This document shows positions 17,449 through 26,364 of a stretch of DNA of 64,000 bases, piece by piece. The stretch spans positions 62,001 to 126,000 of the forward strand of contig JBCBMW010000001.1 of the NCBI GenBank assembly GCA_039822105.1, in the 5' to 3' direction. The notes below the pieces were generated by a model. That model made no database searches. It was not told where the DNA came from and saw nothing but the letters and a program-made list of their open reading frames with translations. A program made the translations under genes and the position numbers. Each line of letters begins with the position of its first letter. The stretch's first letter is position 1. Source of the stretch: Parvularcula sp039822105. Its GTDB lineage: Bacteria; Pseudomonadota; Alphaproteobacteria; Caulobacterales; Parvularculaceae.

Positions 17449-17961
17449 TCAACCGCGCCTTTGCGCCGTCACCGCGGGAAGCGCTGCGATCAGCTCAGCG
17501 ACACTTTTTCCGCTCACCGGATGCCGCCATTGAGGGGCGATATCAGCCAGGGGCAGAAGCACGAAATCGCGCGCCTCGATCCCGTGGTGGGGCAAGGTCA
17601 GGTGAGCTGTCGCGGACCGCTCATCGGCCACCGCCAAGAGATCGAGATCAAGCGTGCGCGGCGCGTAGCGCTCCTCCGGCTTATCCGACCGCACCCGGCC
17701 AAACGCAGCCTCGATCGCCAGAAGCCCCTGGAGTACCGCCTCAGCCGGCAAGGTCGTCTCAACCGATGCAGCGCCGTTCACGTAAGACGGCGCCGCAGGA
17801 TCGGGCCAAGCGGGGCTATCATAGAGGGACGAGAGCGTCACGTTTTGCCCAAGAGCACTCAGCGCCGCTGCTGCTCCCCGCACCACTGATTCGGGATCTT
17901 GGCCGAGCCAAGACTTGTTGGAACCCAAACCAATCAAAGCCGTGCGCGTCGTGTTTGTCAC
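17449..17961 (-). CDS. folK: 2-amino-4-hydroxy-6-hydroxymethyldihydropteridine diphosphokinase
   Basis: FolK pyrophosphorylates 6-hydroxymethyl-dihydropterin in folate synthesis, directly ahead of dihydropteroate synthase (folP, 21606-22403 in this window). The 170-residue protein has ALIGLGSNKS at the N-terminus, the Mg/ATP-binding RYAPRTLDLDLLA block at residues about 108-120, and a late HHGIEARDFVLLPLADIAP block. Initiation is at a GTG. It is transcribed divergently from the NYN-domain gene, and their starts are only about 60 nt apart. Confidence 0.93.
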   Translation of the reverse strand: MTNTTRTALIGLGSNKSWLGQDPESVVRGAAAALSALGQNVTLSSLYDSPAWPDPAAPSYVNGAASVETTLPAEAVLQGLLAIEAAFGRVRSDKPEERYAPRTLDLDLLAVADERSATAHLTLPHHGIEARDFVLLPLADIAPQWRHPVSGKSVAELIAALPAVTAQRRG

Positions 17962-18024
17962 CTGATGCGACCCAAGCTACATACCTTCAAATTTTCGCGG
18001 CGCCTTTATTGGCCGGAGTATGAT

Positions 18025-18630
18025 GTGAGTGAATGGATGGGGCTCGACCCCGATGATAAGACCGCTGTCTTTATCGACGGCGCCAATCTTTACAAGACAG
18101 CGAAGACCCTCGGTTTTGATATCGACTATCGCAGCCTGCTGAGCCGATTGAAACGCGAGACACGGCTCGTGCGCGCACTTTATTATACTGCGATGCAAGA
18201 AGATAAGGACGCGGATTACTCGCCGCTGCGCCCGCTGGTCGATTGGCTCGACTACAACGGCTTCACCATGGTGACAAAGCCCGCGCGAGAGTTTGTGGGT
18301 CAGGATGGCCGCAAACGTTACCGGGGGACGACGGATATTGAGCTCGCCGTCGACATGGTGCTGATGGCGTCCAAGCTCGATTGCATTGTGCTCTTCACCG
18401 GGAATGGTGACTTCAAACACGCGATCGCTCGCGCACAGGACCAGGGGTGCCGTGTTGTCTGCGTCTCCACCATGAAATCACAGCCGCCCCTCGCCTCGGA
18501 TGAAGTTCGGCGGCAGGCGGATCTGTTTGTTGATCTCACGGAACTCGAAGACGTCATTGCACGCAAATCGAACGGCGGAGCGCCCAAACGTGAGAGGGAT
18601 GACGACGACGATCCCTATGATGACGAGTGA
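18025..18630 (+). CDS. NYN domain (LabA/DUF88-type) putative nuclease
   Basis: NYN domains are PIN-like metal-dependent RNases. Conserved acidic blocks are visible: AVFIDGANLYKTAKTLGFDIDY at the N-terminus, TTDIELAVDMVL in the middle, and LFTGNGDFKHAIARAQDQGCRVVCVST later, matching the LabA/DUF88 family. Possible starts are GTG at 18025 (GGAG 7 nt upstream; chosen), ATG at 18037, or ATG at 17965. The C-terminal tail is extremely acidic (RERDDDDDPYDDE). The stop TGA overlaps the GTG start of the following uracil-DNA glycosylase gene (GTGA), so the two are translationally coupled. The biological RNA target is unknown. Confidence 0.85.
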   Translation: MSEWMGLDPDDKTAVFIDGANLYKTAKTLGFDIDYRSLLSRLKRETRLVRALYYTAMQEDKDADYSPLRPLVDWLDYNGFTMVTKPAREFVGQDGRKRYRGTTDIELAVDMVLMASKLDCIVLFTGNGDFKHAIARAQDQGCRVVCVSTMKSQPPLASDEVRRQADLFVDLTELEDVIARKSNGGAPKRERDDDDDPYDDE

Positions 18631-19289
18631 GCCAGCTCGTCACTGAGGCGCCAGCGGACTGTCCTCTCTGCCCGCGCCTCGTTGCCTACCGTGAAGCCAA
18701 TGCCGCGGCGGAGCCGACCTGGTTCAACGGGGCTGTTCCCACCTTTCTGCCGCAAGACGGTGAGGATACCGTTCGTTTGCTGATCGTCGGGTTGGCACCA
18801 GGGCGCGGCGGAGCCAACCGCACGGGTCGCCCTTTCACCGGCGACTGGGCCGGGGATCTTCTCTACGCCACACTGATCAAGTTTGGCCTGGCCTCGGGTG
18901 TCTATGACAAGCGCCCTGATGACGGCCTGACGCTTCACCGGACCGCGATCACCAATGCCGTCCGGTGTGTGCCGCCAGAGAACAAACCCGTCGCGGCAGA
19001 GATCAATGCGTGCAAGCCCTTCTTGAAAGGGCGGATGGAGGCCCTGCCGAACCTCAAGGCGATCCTGTGCCTCGGTAAGGTGAGCCATGACGCGACACTT
19101 CGCACGCTCGGCCATCGCATCGCCGCCTCACCTTTTGGTCACGACACGGCCTATGACCTTGAGGGACCCAACGGCATGGTCCGTATTCGATCGAGCTATC
19201 ACTGCAGCCGGTACAATACCAACACAGGGCGACTGACGGACGAGATGTTCGAAACTGTCGTTGGCGCGTGTGCTGACGATATCGCCTAA
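18627..19289 (+). CDS. uracil-DNA glycosylase, family 5 (UdgB-like)
   Basis: This base-excision repair enzyme of 220 residues removes uracil and related deaminated bases from DNA. It has four cysteines positioned for a [4Fe-4S] cluster (C12, C15, C114, C129), motif A GLAPGRGGANRTGR at 55-68, and the C-terminal motif SYHCSRYNTNTG with His192. The NRTGRPFTGD element and the absence of an Asp/Glu catalytic residue in motif A are typical of family 5 rather than family 4. Initiation is at a GTG overlapping the stop of the NYN gene. It converges on thiD with a 4-nt overlap. Confidence 0.9.
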   Translation: MSQLVTEAPADCPLCPRLVAYREANAAAEPTWFNGAVPTFLPQDGEDTVRLLIVGLAPGRGGANRTGRPFTGDWAGDLLYATLIKFGLASGVYDKRPDDGLTLHRTAITNAVRCVPPENKPVAAEINACKPFLKGRMEALPNLKAILCLGKVSHDATLRTLGHRIAASPFGHDTAYDLEGPNGMVRIRSSYHCSRYNTNTGRLTDEMFETVVGACADDIA

Positions 19290-20104
19290 GAGATCGGCTT
19301 AAACCCGCCAGCGCCGTCGTCTGTCAGCGCGTGGCGCAAAGGCCCATGTCCCGCGCCAAACCCCGGCGCGTACCGAATAGCCGCCTCGACATAACGCACC
19401 GCGCGCTCGGTCGCTTGCTCGAGAGCCATGCCCTGGGCCAGCCCTGTAGCGACGGCGCTGGCCAGGGTGCATCCCGTCCCGTGCGTATGGCGGGTGTCCA
19501 GCCGGTCGTGACTGAAGGCTCTGACATCTTGATCAGTAATCAGATAATCGATGAGCGTTGCGCCCTCGAGGTGCCCGCCTTTAGCAAGCACCGCCTGTGC
19601 CCCGGCAGCGATCAGCGCCTTGCCGCCCTCGACCAAGTCTTGCTCACTCAACACCTGTATGCCGGTCAGGACTTCCATCTCAGGGACGTTCGGTGTGATG
19701 ACGGTGGCGCGCGAGAGCAGGTCGTCGCGGATCAAGCTGGCAACGCTGCCATCGCCCAGCGCATCCCCGCTGGTCGCCACCAGAACAGGGTCGAGCACCA
19801 CCGGAATGCCAGCATGCCGCCTCAAGGTGTCAGCAATCACCTCGCCCGCACGTCGTCCGCCAATCATGCCGATCTTGATGCAATCGGCGCCGATATCTTC
19901 AAGGACTACATCGATCTGTTGGCGGACAACAGCGTCTGATACCGGTTCAACGGCGTGCACCCCGGTCGTGTCCTGCACAGTGATCGCCGTCACCGCGGTC
20001 GCCGCAAAACCGCCCAGCGCCGTCACCGTCTTGATATCAGCCTGAATGCCAGCCCCGCCGCCCGAGTCAGAACCCGCGATGATCAGAACACGGCCTTTGG
20101 TCAC
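19286..20104 (-). CDS. thiD: hydroxymethylpyrimidine/phosphomethylpyrimidine kinase
   Basis: ThiD phosphorylates HMP and HMP-P in thiamine pyrophosphate synthesis. The 272-residue ribokinase-fold protein has IIAGSDSGGGAGIQADIKT at the N-terminus, the central DPVLVATSGD, and the anion-hole motif HTHGTGCTLASA near residue 210. Initiation is at a GTG only 4 nt after the glmM stop, so it is probably in the glmM operon. Confidence 0.95.
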   Translation of the reverse strand: MTKGRVLIIAGSDSGGGAGIQADIKTVTALGGFAATAVTAITVQDTTGVHAVEPVSDAVVRQQIDVVLEDIGADCIKIGMIGGRRAGEVIADTLRRHAGIPVVLDPVLVATSGDALGDGSVASLIRDDLLSRATVITPNVPEMEVLTGIQVLSEQDLVEGGKALIAAGAQAVLAKGGHLEGATLIDYLITDQDVRAFSHDRLDTRHTHGTGCTLASAVATGLAQGMALEQATERAVRYVEAAIRYAPGFGAGHGPLRHALTDDGAGGFKPIS

Positions 20105-20108
20105 CGAG

Positions 20109-21476
20109 TTACTTCGCCGCTTCCACAGCGGCGCAGATGTTGTCCACGACGCGGGTCACCAGCGCCTCGTCCTCACCCTCGGCCATGACACGGATGAGGG
20201 GTTCAGTGCCAGACTTGCGGATCACTGTCCGGCCGCGCTCACCAAGAGCGTTCTCTGCTGCTGCGATGGCGGCTTTCACGCTCGCGTCCTCAAGGGGCTC
20301 ACCGCCTTGGTAGCGCACGTTCTTCAGAATGGACGGGAACGGATCAAAGTTGTCGCAAACCTCTGAGACAGGCCGGCCCTGCTCCGCCACCACGCCCAAG
20401 ACGTGGAGCGCTGTGACAAGACCATCGCCGGTCGTCGAGTAATCCGACATAATGACGTGACCGGATGGTTCGCCGCCGAGGTTCATGCCGCGCGCACGCA
20501 TTGCTTCAGTCACGTAGCGATCACCAACTTTCGTCCGGATCAGGCGCATGCCCTGGTCTTCGAGGAATTTCTCAAAGCCCATATTGGCCATCACCGTGCC
20601 AACGACACCCTCGCCCTTGAGGTTGCCGGAGCGCTGAAGCGCGGTGGCAATGGTCGCAAGGATCTGATCGCCGTCGATCAGATTGCCTTTTTCATCGGAG
20701 ATGATGACCCGATCAGCGTCACCATCAAGCGCGATGCCGATATCGGCCCGGTACTCTTTGACGGCTTCGGACAGCTTGCCGGGCGCTGTTGATCCGCACC
20801 CTTCATTGATGTTGAAACCATCAGGGCTCACACCAATTGTCTTCACATCGGCGCCGAGTTCCCAAAGAACGACCGGCGCGGTTTTGTAGCCCGCGCCATT
20901 CGCGCAATCGACCACTACGCGCACACCGTCAAGCGCGAGGCGCCGGGGCAAGGTGGCTTTGGCAAACTCGATATAGCGCGCACTTGCGTCGTCGACCCGC
21001 TTGGCCCGACCTAGTTTGTCGGACTTGGCAAGGCCAACCGACGGCCCCTCTTCCATCAGGGCTTCGATCTCAAGCTCGGTCTCGTCGGACAGTTTGTACC
21101 CGTCTGGTCCAAAGAACTTAAGGCCATTGTCATGGTAGAGATTATGGCTAGCCGAGATCATCACCCCAAGGTCCGCGCGCATCGAGCGGGTCAGCATCGC
21201 CATGGCCGGTGTCGGGATCGGACCCAGAAGGAGGACATCCATCCCCGCGGCGATGAAGCCCGCGGTCAGCGCTGGCTCGATCATATAGCCTGAAAGCCGC
21301 GTGTCCTTGCCGATCACGACCCGGTGGCGATGGTCGCCGCGGCGGAAAACGCGGCCCGCCGCCATCCCCAGCTTCAAAACGCCCTCAGGCGTGAGCGCGC
21401 CAGCGTTGGCTGGGCCGCGCACGCCGTCCGTGCCGAAAACCTTACGCTCTCTGGGGGTGTCGTCGCCGCGCATCAT
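20109..21476 (-). CDS. glmM: phosphoglucosamine mutase
   Basis: GlmM converts glucosamine-6-phosphate to glucosamine-1-phosphate for UDP-GlcNAc, feeding peptidoglycan and LPS synthesis. The 455-residue protein has FGTDGVRG at the N-terminus, the phosphoserine loop GVMISASHN with Ser110, the metal-binding ALDGDADRV block, the sugar-binding GEPSGHVI, and the phosphate-binding RKSGTEPLIRVMAEG. folP and ftsH lie upstream on the same strand, the usual alphaproteobacterial order ftsH-folP-glmM, although two extra genes are interposed between ftsH and folP here. Confidence 0.97.
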   Translation of the reverse strand: MMRGDDTPRERKVFGTDGVRGPANAGALTPEGVLKLGMAAGRVFRRGDHRHRVVIGKDTRLSGYMIEPALTAGFIAAGMDVLLLGPIPTPAMAMLTRSMRADLGVMISASHNLYHDNGLKFFGPDGYKLSDETELEIEALMEEGPSVGLAKSDKLGRAKRVDDASARYIEFAKATLPRRLALDGVRVVVDCANGAGYKTAPVVLWELGADVKTIGVSPDGFNINEGCGSTAPGKLSEAVKEYRADIGIALDGDADRVIISDEKGNLIDGDQILATIATALQRSGNLKGEGVVGTVMANMGFEKFLEDQGMRLIRTKVGDRYVTEAMRARGMNLGGEPSGHVIMSDYSTTGDGLVTALHVLGVVAEQGRPVSEVCDNFDPFPSILKNVRYQGGEPLEDASVKAAIAAAENALGERGRTVIRKSGTEPLIRVMAEGEDEALVTRVVDNICAAVEAAK

Positions 21477-21605
21477 ACTTCTCCGGTTGGGACCGCTATC
21501 TACCGGAAAGCAGTGAACCTTAGAAGAAAGAAGGCAACCAATTTGACGGGGATCCGCGGAGCCTCAAACACCGGGCAATCAAGGGTTTCGGGCGCCTGAA
21601 AGGCC

Positions 21606-22403
21606 TCACGCATCGGTTGAAGAGCGCAAAGCCGATGCAACCGCGAGAGCCTGTCTTGTGGCAGCGACGTCGTGGACGCGCAGCCACGACACGCCCGCCT
21701 CCAGACCGCGGAGGGCCGCGGCGATGCTGCCGCCGATCCGCTCATCGGCTGGCCCCTCCCGATCGAGGGCTGCGATGAACCGCTTGCGGCTGGCGCCCAG
21801 CATGATCGGCACATCAAGGTCGCAGAATCGCTCAAGCGAGCCGAAGAGGGCGAGATTGTGCTCGAGCGTTTTGCCAAAGCCGATGCCCGGGTCAGCGATG
21901 AGGTTCTGCGGATCGCAGCCTGCGGCCTCACACGCCGCGATGCGTGCTTGCAGCGCCGCGAGCACGTCTTCGACCACATCGGTATAGGCTGGCTGATCGA
22001 GCATGGTTGAGGGCTCCCCCAGCATGTGCATCAGCACGATCGTGCAGCCGCTCGACGCCGCAAGCTCGATGGCGCCCTGGTCCTTAAGGGCCGTCACGTC
22101 GTTCCAAATGCTCGCCCCCGCTGCCAGGGCATCACGGGCCACAGCCGTCTTGCGGGTGTCGATGGACATTGCCGCATCCGTTCGGCCCACGAGCGCCTCG
22201 ATCACAGGCAAGACGCGGGCCCGCTCCTCATCCAACCCGACCGGCGCCGCCCCGGGCCTGGTGCTCTCCCCGCCGATATCGAGGACATCGGCGCCCTCGT
22301 CCTCGAGCCGCAGGGCGTGGTCGACCGCGGCCGAGACGGAGGAGAGCTTGCCGCCGTCAGAGAAGCTGTCCGGGGTGACGTTGACGATACCGAAAAGACG
22401 CAT
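21606..22403 (-). CDS. folP: dihydropteroate synthase
   Basis: FolP joins dihydropterin pyrophosphate and p-aminobenzoate to form dihydropteroate; it is the sulfonamide target. The 265-residue TIM-barrel protein has GIVNVTPDSFSDGG at residues about 5-18, GADVLDIGGESTRPGA near residue 35, DPGIGFGKTLEHN near residue 172, and LGASRKRFIAAL near residue 205. The gap of about 130 nt to glmM contains no recognised element. Confidence 0.96.
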   Translation of the reverse strand: MRLFGIVNVTPDSFSDGGKLSSVSAAVDHALRLEDEGADVLDIGGESTRPGAAPVGLDEERARVLPVIEALVGRTDAAMSIDTRKTAVARDALAAGASIWNDVTALKDQGAIELAASSGCTIVLMHMLGEPSTMLDQPAYTDVVEDVLAALQARIAACEAAGCDPQNLIADPGIGFGKTLEHNLALFGSLERFCDLDVPIMLGASRKRFIAALDREGPADERIGGSIAAALRGLEAGVSWLRVHDVAATRQALAVASALRSSTDA

Positions 22404-22457
22404 GGGCAGAGGCTAAGCCCCGGCCCACGGCGAATTCAACAACACCGGTTGCCGCGC

Positions 22458-23606
22458 TTAGCGGAAGCGTGTGCGCAGGAACTGGATCGATGAGCGGCGG
22501 CCTGGGCGCGGCTGCTCCGCCGCCGCTGCACCGAAGGAGGACTGCGGCTCAGCGCCCGCGTCCTCACCGGCAAACCGGCGCATCATGCCGTCACCTGAGG
22601 CATAGGACATTTGACCAAGCTCTTCGCCCCGGGGCGCCGGCGCGCGATAGTCGGTGTCCAGCTCTTCGTCCGCGACCAGCTCGTCGAGCACATCATCGCC
22701 CTCGTCATCGAAAGGTTCATCGGTGTACGGCTCATCATACTCAGTGGTCCCGAGAAGATCACCGACGATACGGCCAAAGATCCCGTAGCCGATGATCGAG
22801 ATCAGCGCACCAATGAGCGCCGCGACGACTGAAACGCCCGTGTAAGCGACAGAACCGAACTCCGAGACGGCCATGGCGGTGCCAAAGACGATGGAGGCAG
22901 CAATCTGAACCAGCACAAGGATCAAGCCCACCAAGATAATCGTCCCAAGGAGCTTCCAAAAGCGGCCACCGGTCATGCCCAGGGCCCCTGGGACACTAAG
23001 CGAGTTGGTGACTGCCACGTAGGGCTGGAAAAGGCAGAACCGGACGATGAACCACAACCAACCAACGAAAAAGAAAACGCCACCGACGGCAGCAATCGCC
23101 TCAATGCCCAACATCTCGCTGATGAAGGTCCCGGCAAGCACAACGAGCGCTAAGGCCAGCATCACCAAGAAAGCGACGAAAACCATCACGAAGATGGACG
23201 CCAGGAACCGCCACTCGGGCCCACCAAAGACGGGCAAGAAACCGCCGCGGGTCTCTACGTTGGCCGCTTGCCGGTAGAGGGCGACGACTGATGGGATGAA
23301 CAGGACATAGCCGATGAGCGCGAGAAGGCCCCAAACACTCGTGGTGGCCGATAGGTCCTCATAGTCGCCCTCGGTCTGCCACTCCCACTCGATGTCTGCG
23401 CTGCCATCCATCATGGCGCCGAAGCCGCTCCGCACGGTTTCCATGGGGTCTATGCCCGCCTGCATGAAGCTTGACGTCATCTGAACGGAAGCTGCCGTCA
23501 CGATCAAAAACGGAAGCCAACCCAGACGAAGTGCCGTCGGTAGCCCCGTGATCGCAAAACGGAAGCCAAAGGCGATCGCTTCGATCGCGTAGAAGTTTGG
23601 CCGCAT
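22458..23606 (-). CDS. polytopic membrane protein of unknown function with acidic tail
   Basis: I do not recognise the family. The 382-residue protein has about six predicted membrane helices (residues roughly 25-45, 92-112, 132-165, 172-198, 215-250, 255-280). Its hydrophilic C-terminal 100 residues are strongly acidic (DEPYTDEPFDDEGDDVLDELVADEELD) before a short basic end. The long acidic cytoplasmic tail could bind basic partners or RNA, but this is speculative. It lies between folP and the next hypothetical gene on the same strand. Confidence 0.7.
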   Translation of the reverse strand: MRPNFYAIEAIAFGFRFAITGLPTALRLGWLPFLIVTAASVQMTSSFMQAGIDPMETVRSGFGAMMDGSADIEWEWQTEGDYEDLSATTSVWGLLALIGYVLFIPSVVALYRQAANVETRGGFLPVFGGPEWRFLASIFVMVFVAFLVMLALALVVLAGTFISEMLGIEAIAAVGGVFFFVGWLWFIVRFCLFQPYVAVTNSLSVPGALGMTGGRFWKLLGTIILVGLILVLVQIAASIVFGTAMAVSEFGSVAYTGVSVVAALIGALISIIGYGIFGRIVGDLLGTTEYDEPYTDEPFDDEGDDVLDELVADEELDTDYRAPAPRGEELGQMSYASGDGMMRRFAGEDAGAEPQSSFGAAAAEQPRPGRRSSIQFLRTRFR

Positions 23607-23699
23607 GGTGATCCCCGAGAATTCGCTAACGGGACGTTAACACCGGGTAGTGTGATAGGAAAGCACCCACCCAAGGTTTCCTAAACGGCCACAGGCAGT

Positions 23700-24338
23700 T
23701 CACGAAACCTTCGCGTATTTGGCGGCCGCCTCGAGGAACGATTTCTCCACCTCAACCTCAGCCAACCTGGCCGGTTCGCGGTCCGGATCGGGGGTCAGTT
23801 CCGTGAACGCACCGGGATATTTGTAGAGGTTCGGGAGGAAGATCTGCTGCACCCGCCGCTGGTGGCCGCTTCTGTCCATGATGCGAAAGGCTTTTTGCAG
23901 GTGGCTCCAGTCGTCGGACGGCGCATCGCCGCCCTCGCCCACCATGGCTTTGATGCCTTGCTCGATCCGGATCGCAACGAAGCGGCTCAGATGCTTGATA
24001 TCGACCCTGTCCCGCTTCTGCTCCTTGGTCTGCGCCCAATCGAGCCGCACCGCGAAGACAGCGTGGAGGATGCTCTGCCCATCGGGCCGGCCAATAGCGA
24101 ACGCCGCTGAGCCCATCTTGAAGTGGTCACCGATGGCCAGGACCTCTTCCGGCGTCGCCCACCACTGCCCGATCTTATGGGTCGGGTGGTAAGCGCGCAT
24201 GAGGATGGTGCCGGGGCGCAGCAGCTCCTCTTTCGGCAGGATGATCCCGCCCGAGCGCCGACCCTGGGCATCCCAACCGCCAGCGGTGAGATAGACTTCG
24301 GTCTGGTTGCTGAATTCCGCTTGGTTCGCCGCCGACAT
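23700..24338 (-). CDS. hypothetical protein, conserved appearance
   Basis: The 212-residue protein begins MSAANQAEFSNQTEVYLTAGGWD. The open frame continues 81 codons upstream with an arginine-rich, low-complexity translation that is not plausible protein, so the ATG at 24338 is used. The sequence is soluble, with features such as IILPKEELLRPGTILMRAYHPTHKIGQWW and a helical C-terminus. No catalytic motif or family is recognised. Codon use matches neighbouring genes, which supports real coding. Confidence 0.65.
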   Translation of the reverse strand: MSAANQAEFSNQTEVYLTAGGWDAQGRRSGGIILPKEELLRPGTILMRAYHPTHKIGQWWATPEEVLAIGDHFKMGSAAFAIGRPDGQSILHAVFAVRLDWAQTKEQKRDRVDIKHLSRFVAIRIEQGIKAMVGEGGDAPSDDWSHLQKAFRIMDRSGHQRRVQQIFLPNLYKYPGAFTELTPDPDREPARLAEVEVEKSFLEAAAKYAKVS

Positions 24339-24414
24339 GATCGCCTTTCCCCTGCCTAAGCAGGGGATTAGCGGTCTGCCCGTCTGGGGCGAAGCACCAA
24401 GTGCAGCTCGCGTT

Positions 24415-26322
24415 CTAGGCGCCCTGGGGCTCCGGCCCGCCAAGCGGTCCGGTGTTGGGCTGGCCCGACGTTGGGACCGAGCTTGGCGGCGGGCTCGTCG
24501 GCTCTTCAGGATCATCGCGGACGATCTCTTCGCCGCGAAGGAGCGCTTTGATCTCCTCACCCGTGAGCGTCTCATACTCAAGAAGCCCCTCGGAGAGTTT
24601 GATCCAGTCTTCGTTTTGGTCCTTGCCGAGGATGCGGTGTGCTTCCTGATAGGCCGTATCGATCAGACCACGGATGAGGTCTTCAATTTTCTTGGCCGTA
24701 TCAGGGCTGATGGCGCCGGAGCGGGCGATCTGCTGGCCGAGGAACACTTCGCCTTGATCTTCGGCATAGGCGACGGGACCAAGCTCATCGGTCAGGCCAT
24801 ATTGGGTGACCATGGCTTTTGCCATCTTGGTGGCTTGTTCGATGTCCGACGAAGCACCCGAGGTCACGTGCTCTTTGCCGAACTTGATCTCTTCTGCGAC
24901 GCGGCCGCCCATCAGGATCGCGAGACGCGAGGTCATCTCTTGCTTCGACATCGAGAACTTGTCGCGTTCAGGCAGCTGCATCACCATACCGAGCGCACGG
25001 CCGCGCGGGATGATCGTCGCCTTGTGCACAGGGTCGGTCGACGGCACGTTGAGCGCGACGATCGCGTGACCTGCCTCGTGATAGGCGGTCAGCTCTTTTT
25101 CCTTCTGCGTCATGACAGTCGAGCGGCGTTCCGCACCCATCATGATCTTGTCCTTCGCGTCCTCGAACTCTTTGTTCGTGACGATGCGCTTCGACCGGCG
25201 GGCAGCCAGAAGAGCAGCTTCGTTCACGAGGTTCGCAAGATCCGCGCCTGAGAAGCCAGGTGTGCCGCGGGCGATATCGCGGATTTTCACATCCGGGCCG
25301 AGGGGTACTTTTTTGATGTGGACGCCGAGGATCTTCTCCCGGCCCACAAGATCAGGGTTCGGAACCACGACCTGACGGTCAAACCGACCAGGACGTAAGA
25401 GCGCTGGGTCGAGAACGTCAGGACGGTTGGTCGCCGCGATCAGGATGATGCCTTCATTGGCCTCGAACCCGTCCATCTCGACGAGGAGCTGGTTGAGGGT
25501 CTGCTCACGCTCGTCATTGCCGCCGCCAAGGCCTGCGCCCCGTGAACGGCCAACGGCGTCGATCTCATCAATGAAGATGATGCAGGGCGCGTTTTTCTTC
25601 GCCTGCTCGAACATGTCCCGCACGCGGCTCGCGCCAACGCCGACGAACATCTCGACAAAGTCGGAGCCTGAGATCGTGAAGAACGGCACATTGGCTTCGC
25701 CCGCGATCGCCCGCGCAAGGAGCGTCTTACCGGTACCAGGAGGGCCCACGAGCAGCGCGCCTTTGGGGATCTTGCCGCCCAGGCGTTGGAACCGCATCGG
25801 GTCTTTCAGATAGTCGACGATCTCTTCGAGCTCTTCTTTCGCCTCATCGATGCCGGCAACATCGTCAAAGGTCACCCGGCCCTGCTTCTCCGTCAGCAGC
25901 TTCGCTTTCGACTTTCCAAAGCCCATGGCCTTGCCTGAGCCTGCCTGCATCTGGCGCATGGCAAAGTAGATGAGGCCGAGGATGAGAAGGATTGGCAGCA
26001 GGTTGATCAGCACCTGAAGAAGAAGCGGCGCTTCCTGCGGCGGGATCACATCCACCTGCACGCCGCTGACATAAAGAAGCTCAGCCACTTCCGAGCCGCG
26101 CGGCACGTTGGTGACAAAGCGGGTGCCGTTCGAAAGATCGCCGGTCACGACATTCTCTTCGATGCGGGCGCGTTCGACCGAACCCTCGGCCACATACTCG
26201 CGGAACTCGCTGTAGCTCAGCTGATCAACGGCCTGTGTCGGCGTGGCGCTTGAGAAAAAATAAACAAGCATCAGGGCGACGACGAGCATCAACCCCCACA
26301 CCATCCAGTGACGACCGTTCAT
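24415..26322 (-). CDS. ftsH: ATP-dependent zinc metalloprotease FtsH
   Basis: FtsH is a membrane-anchored AAA+ hexameric protease that degrades misfolded membrane proteins and regulators. From the ATG at 26322 (GAGGA 8 nt upstream) it has 635 residues. Two N-terminal membrane helices flank a periplasmic domain (residues about 5-25 and 100-120). The AAA domain has Walker A GPPGTGKT at 193-200, Walker B IIFIDEIDAVGR, and the second region of homology RPGRFDRQV. The zinc motif HEAGH is at 415-419. The tail is Pro/Gly-rich (PTSPPPSSVPTSG). It follows tilS in the ybgF-tilS-ftsH operon. Confidence 0.97.
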   Translation of the reverse strand: MNGRHWMVWGLMLVVALMLVYFFSSATPTQAVDQLSYSEFREYVAEGSVERARIEENVVTGDLSNGTRFVTNVPRGSEVAELLYVSGVQVDVIPPQEAPLLLQVLINLLPILLILGLIYFAMRQMQAGSGKAMGFGKSKAKLLTEKQGRVTFDDVAGIDEAKEELEEIVDYLKDPMRFQRLGGKIPKGALLVGPPGTGKTLLARAIAGEANVPFFTISGSDFVEMFVGVGASRVRDMFEQAKKNAPCIIFIDEIDAVGRSRGAGLGGGNDEREQTLNQLLVEMDGFEANEGIILIAATNRPDVLDPALLRPGRFDRQVVVPNPDLVGREKILGVHIKKVPLGPDVKIRDIARGTPGFSGADLANLVNEAALLAARRSKRIVTNKEFEDAKDKIMMGAERRSTVMTQKEKELTAYHEAGHAIVALNVPSTDPVHKATIIPRGRALGMVMQLPERDKFSMSKQEMTSRLAILMGGRVAEEIKFGKEHVTSGASSDIEQATKMAKAMVTQYGLTDELGPVAYAEDQGEVFLGQQIARSGAISPDTAKKIEDLIRGLIDTAYQEAHRILGKDQNEDWIKLSEGLLEYETLTGEEIKALLRGEEIVRDDPEEPTSPPPSSVPTSGQPNTGPLGGPEPQGA

Positions 26323-26364
26323 AGGATCTTCCTCATTCATCTCACCCAACCTGCAGGCTCGGGC

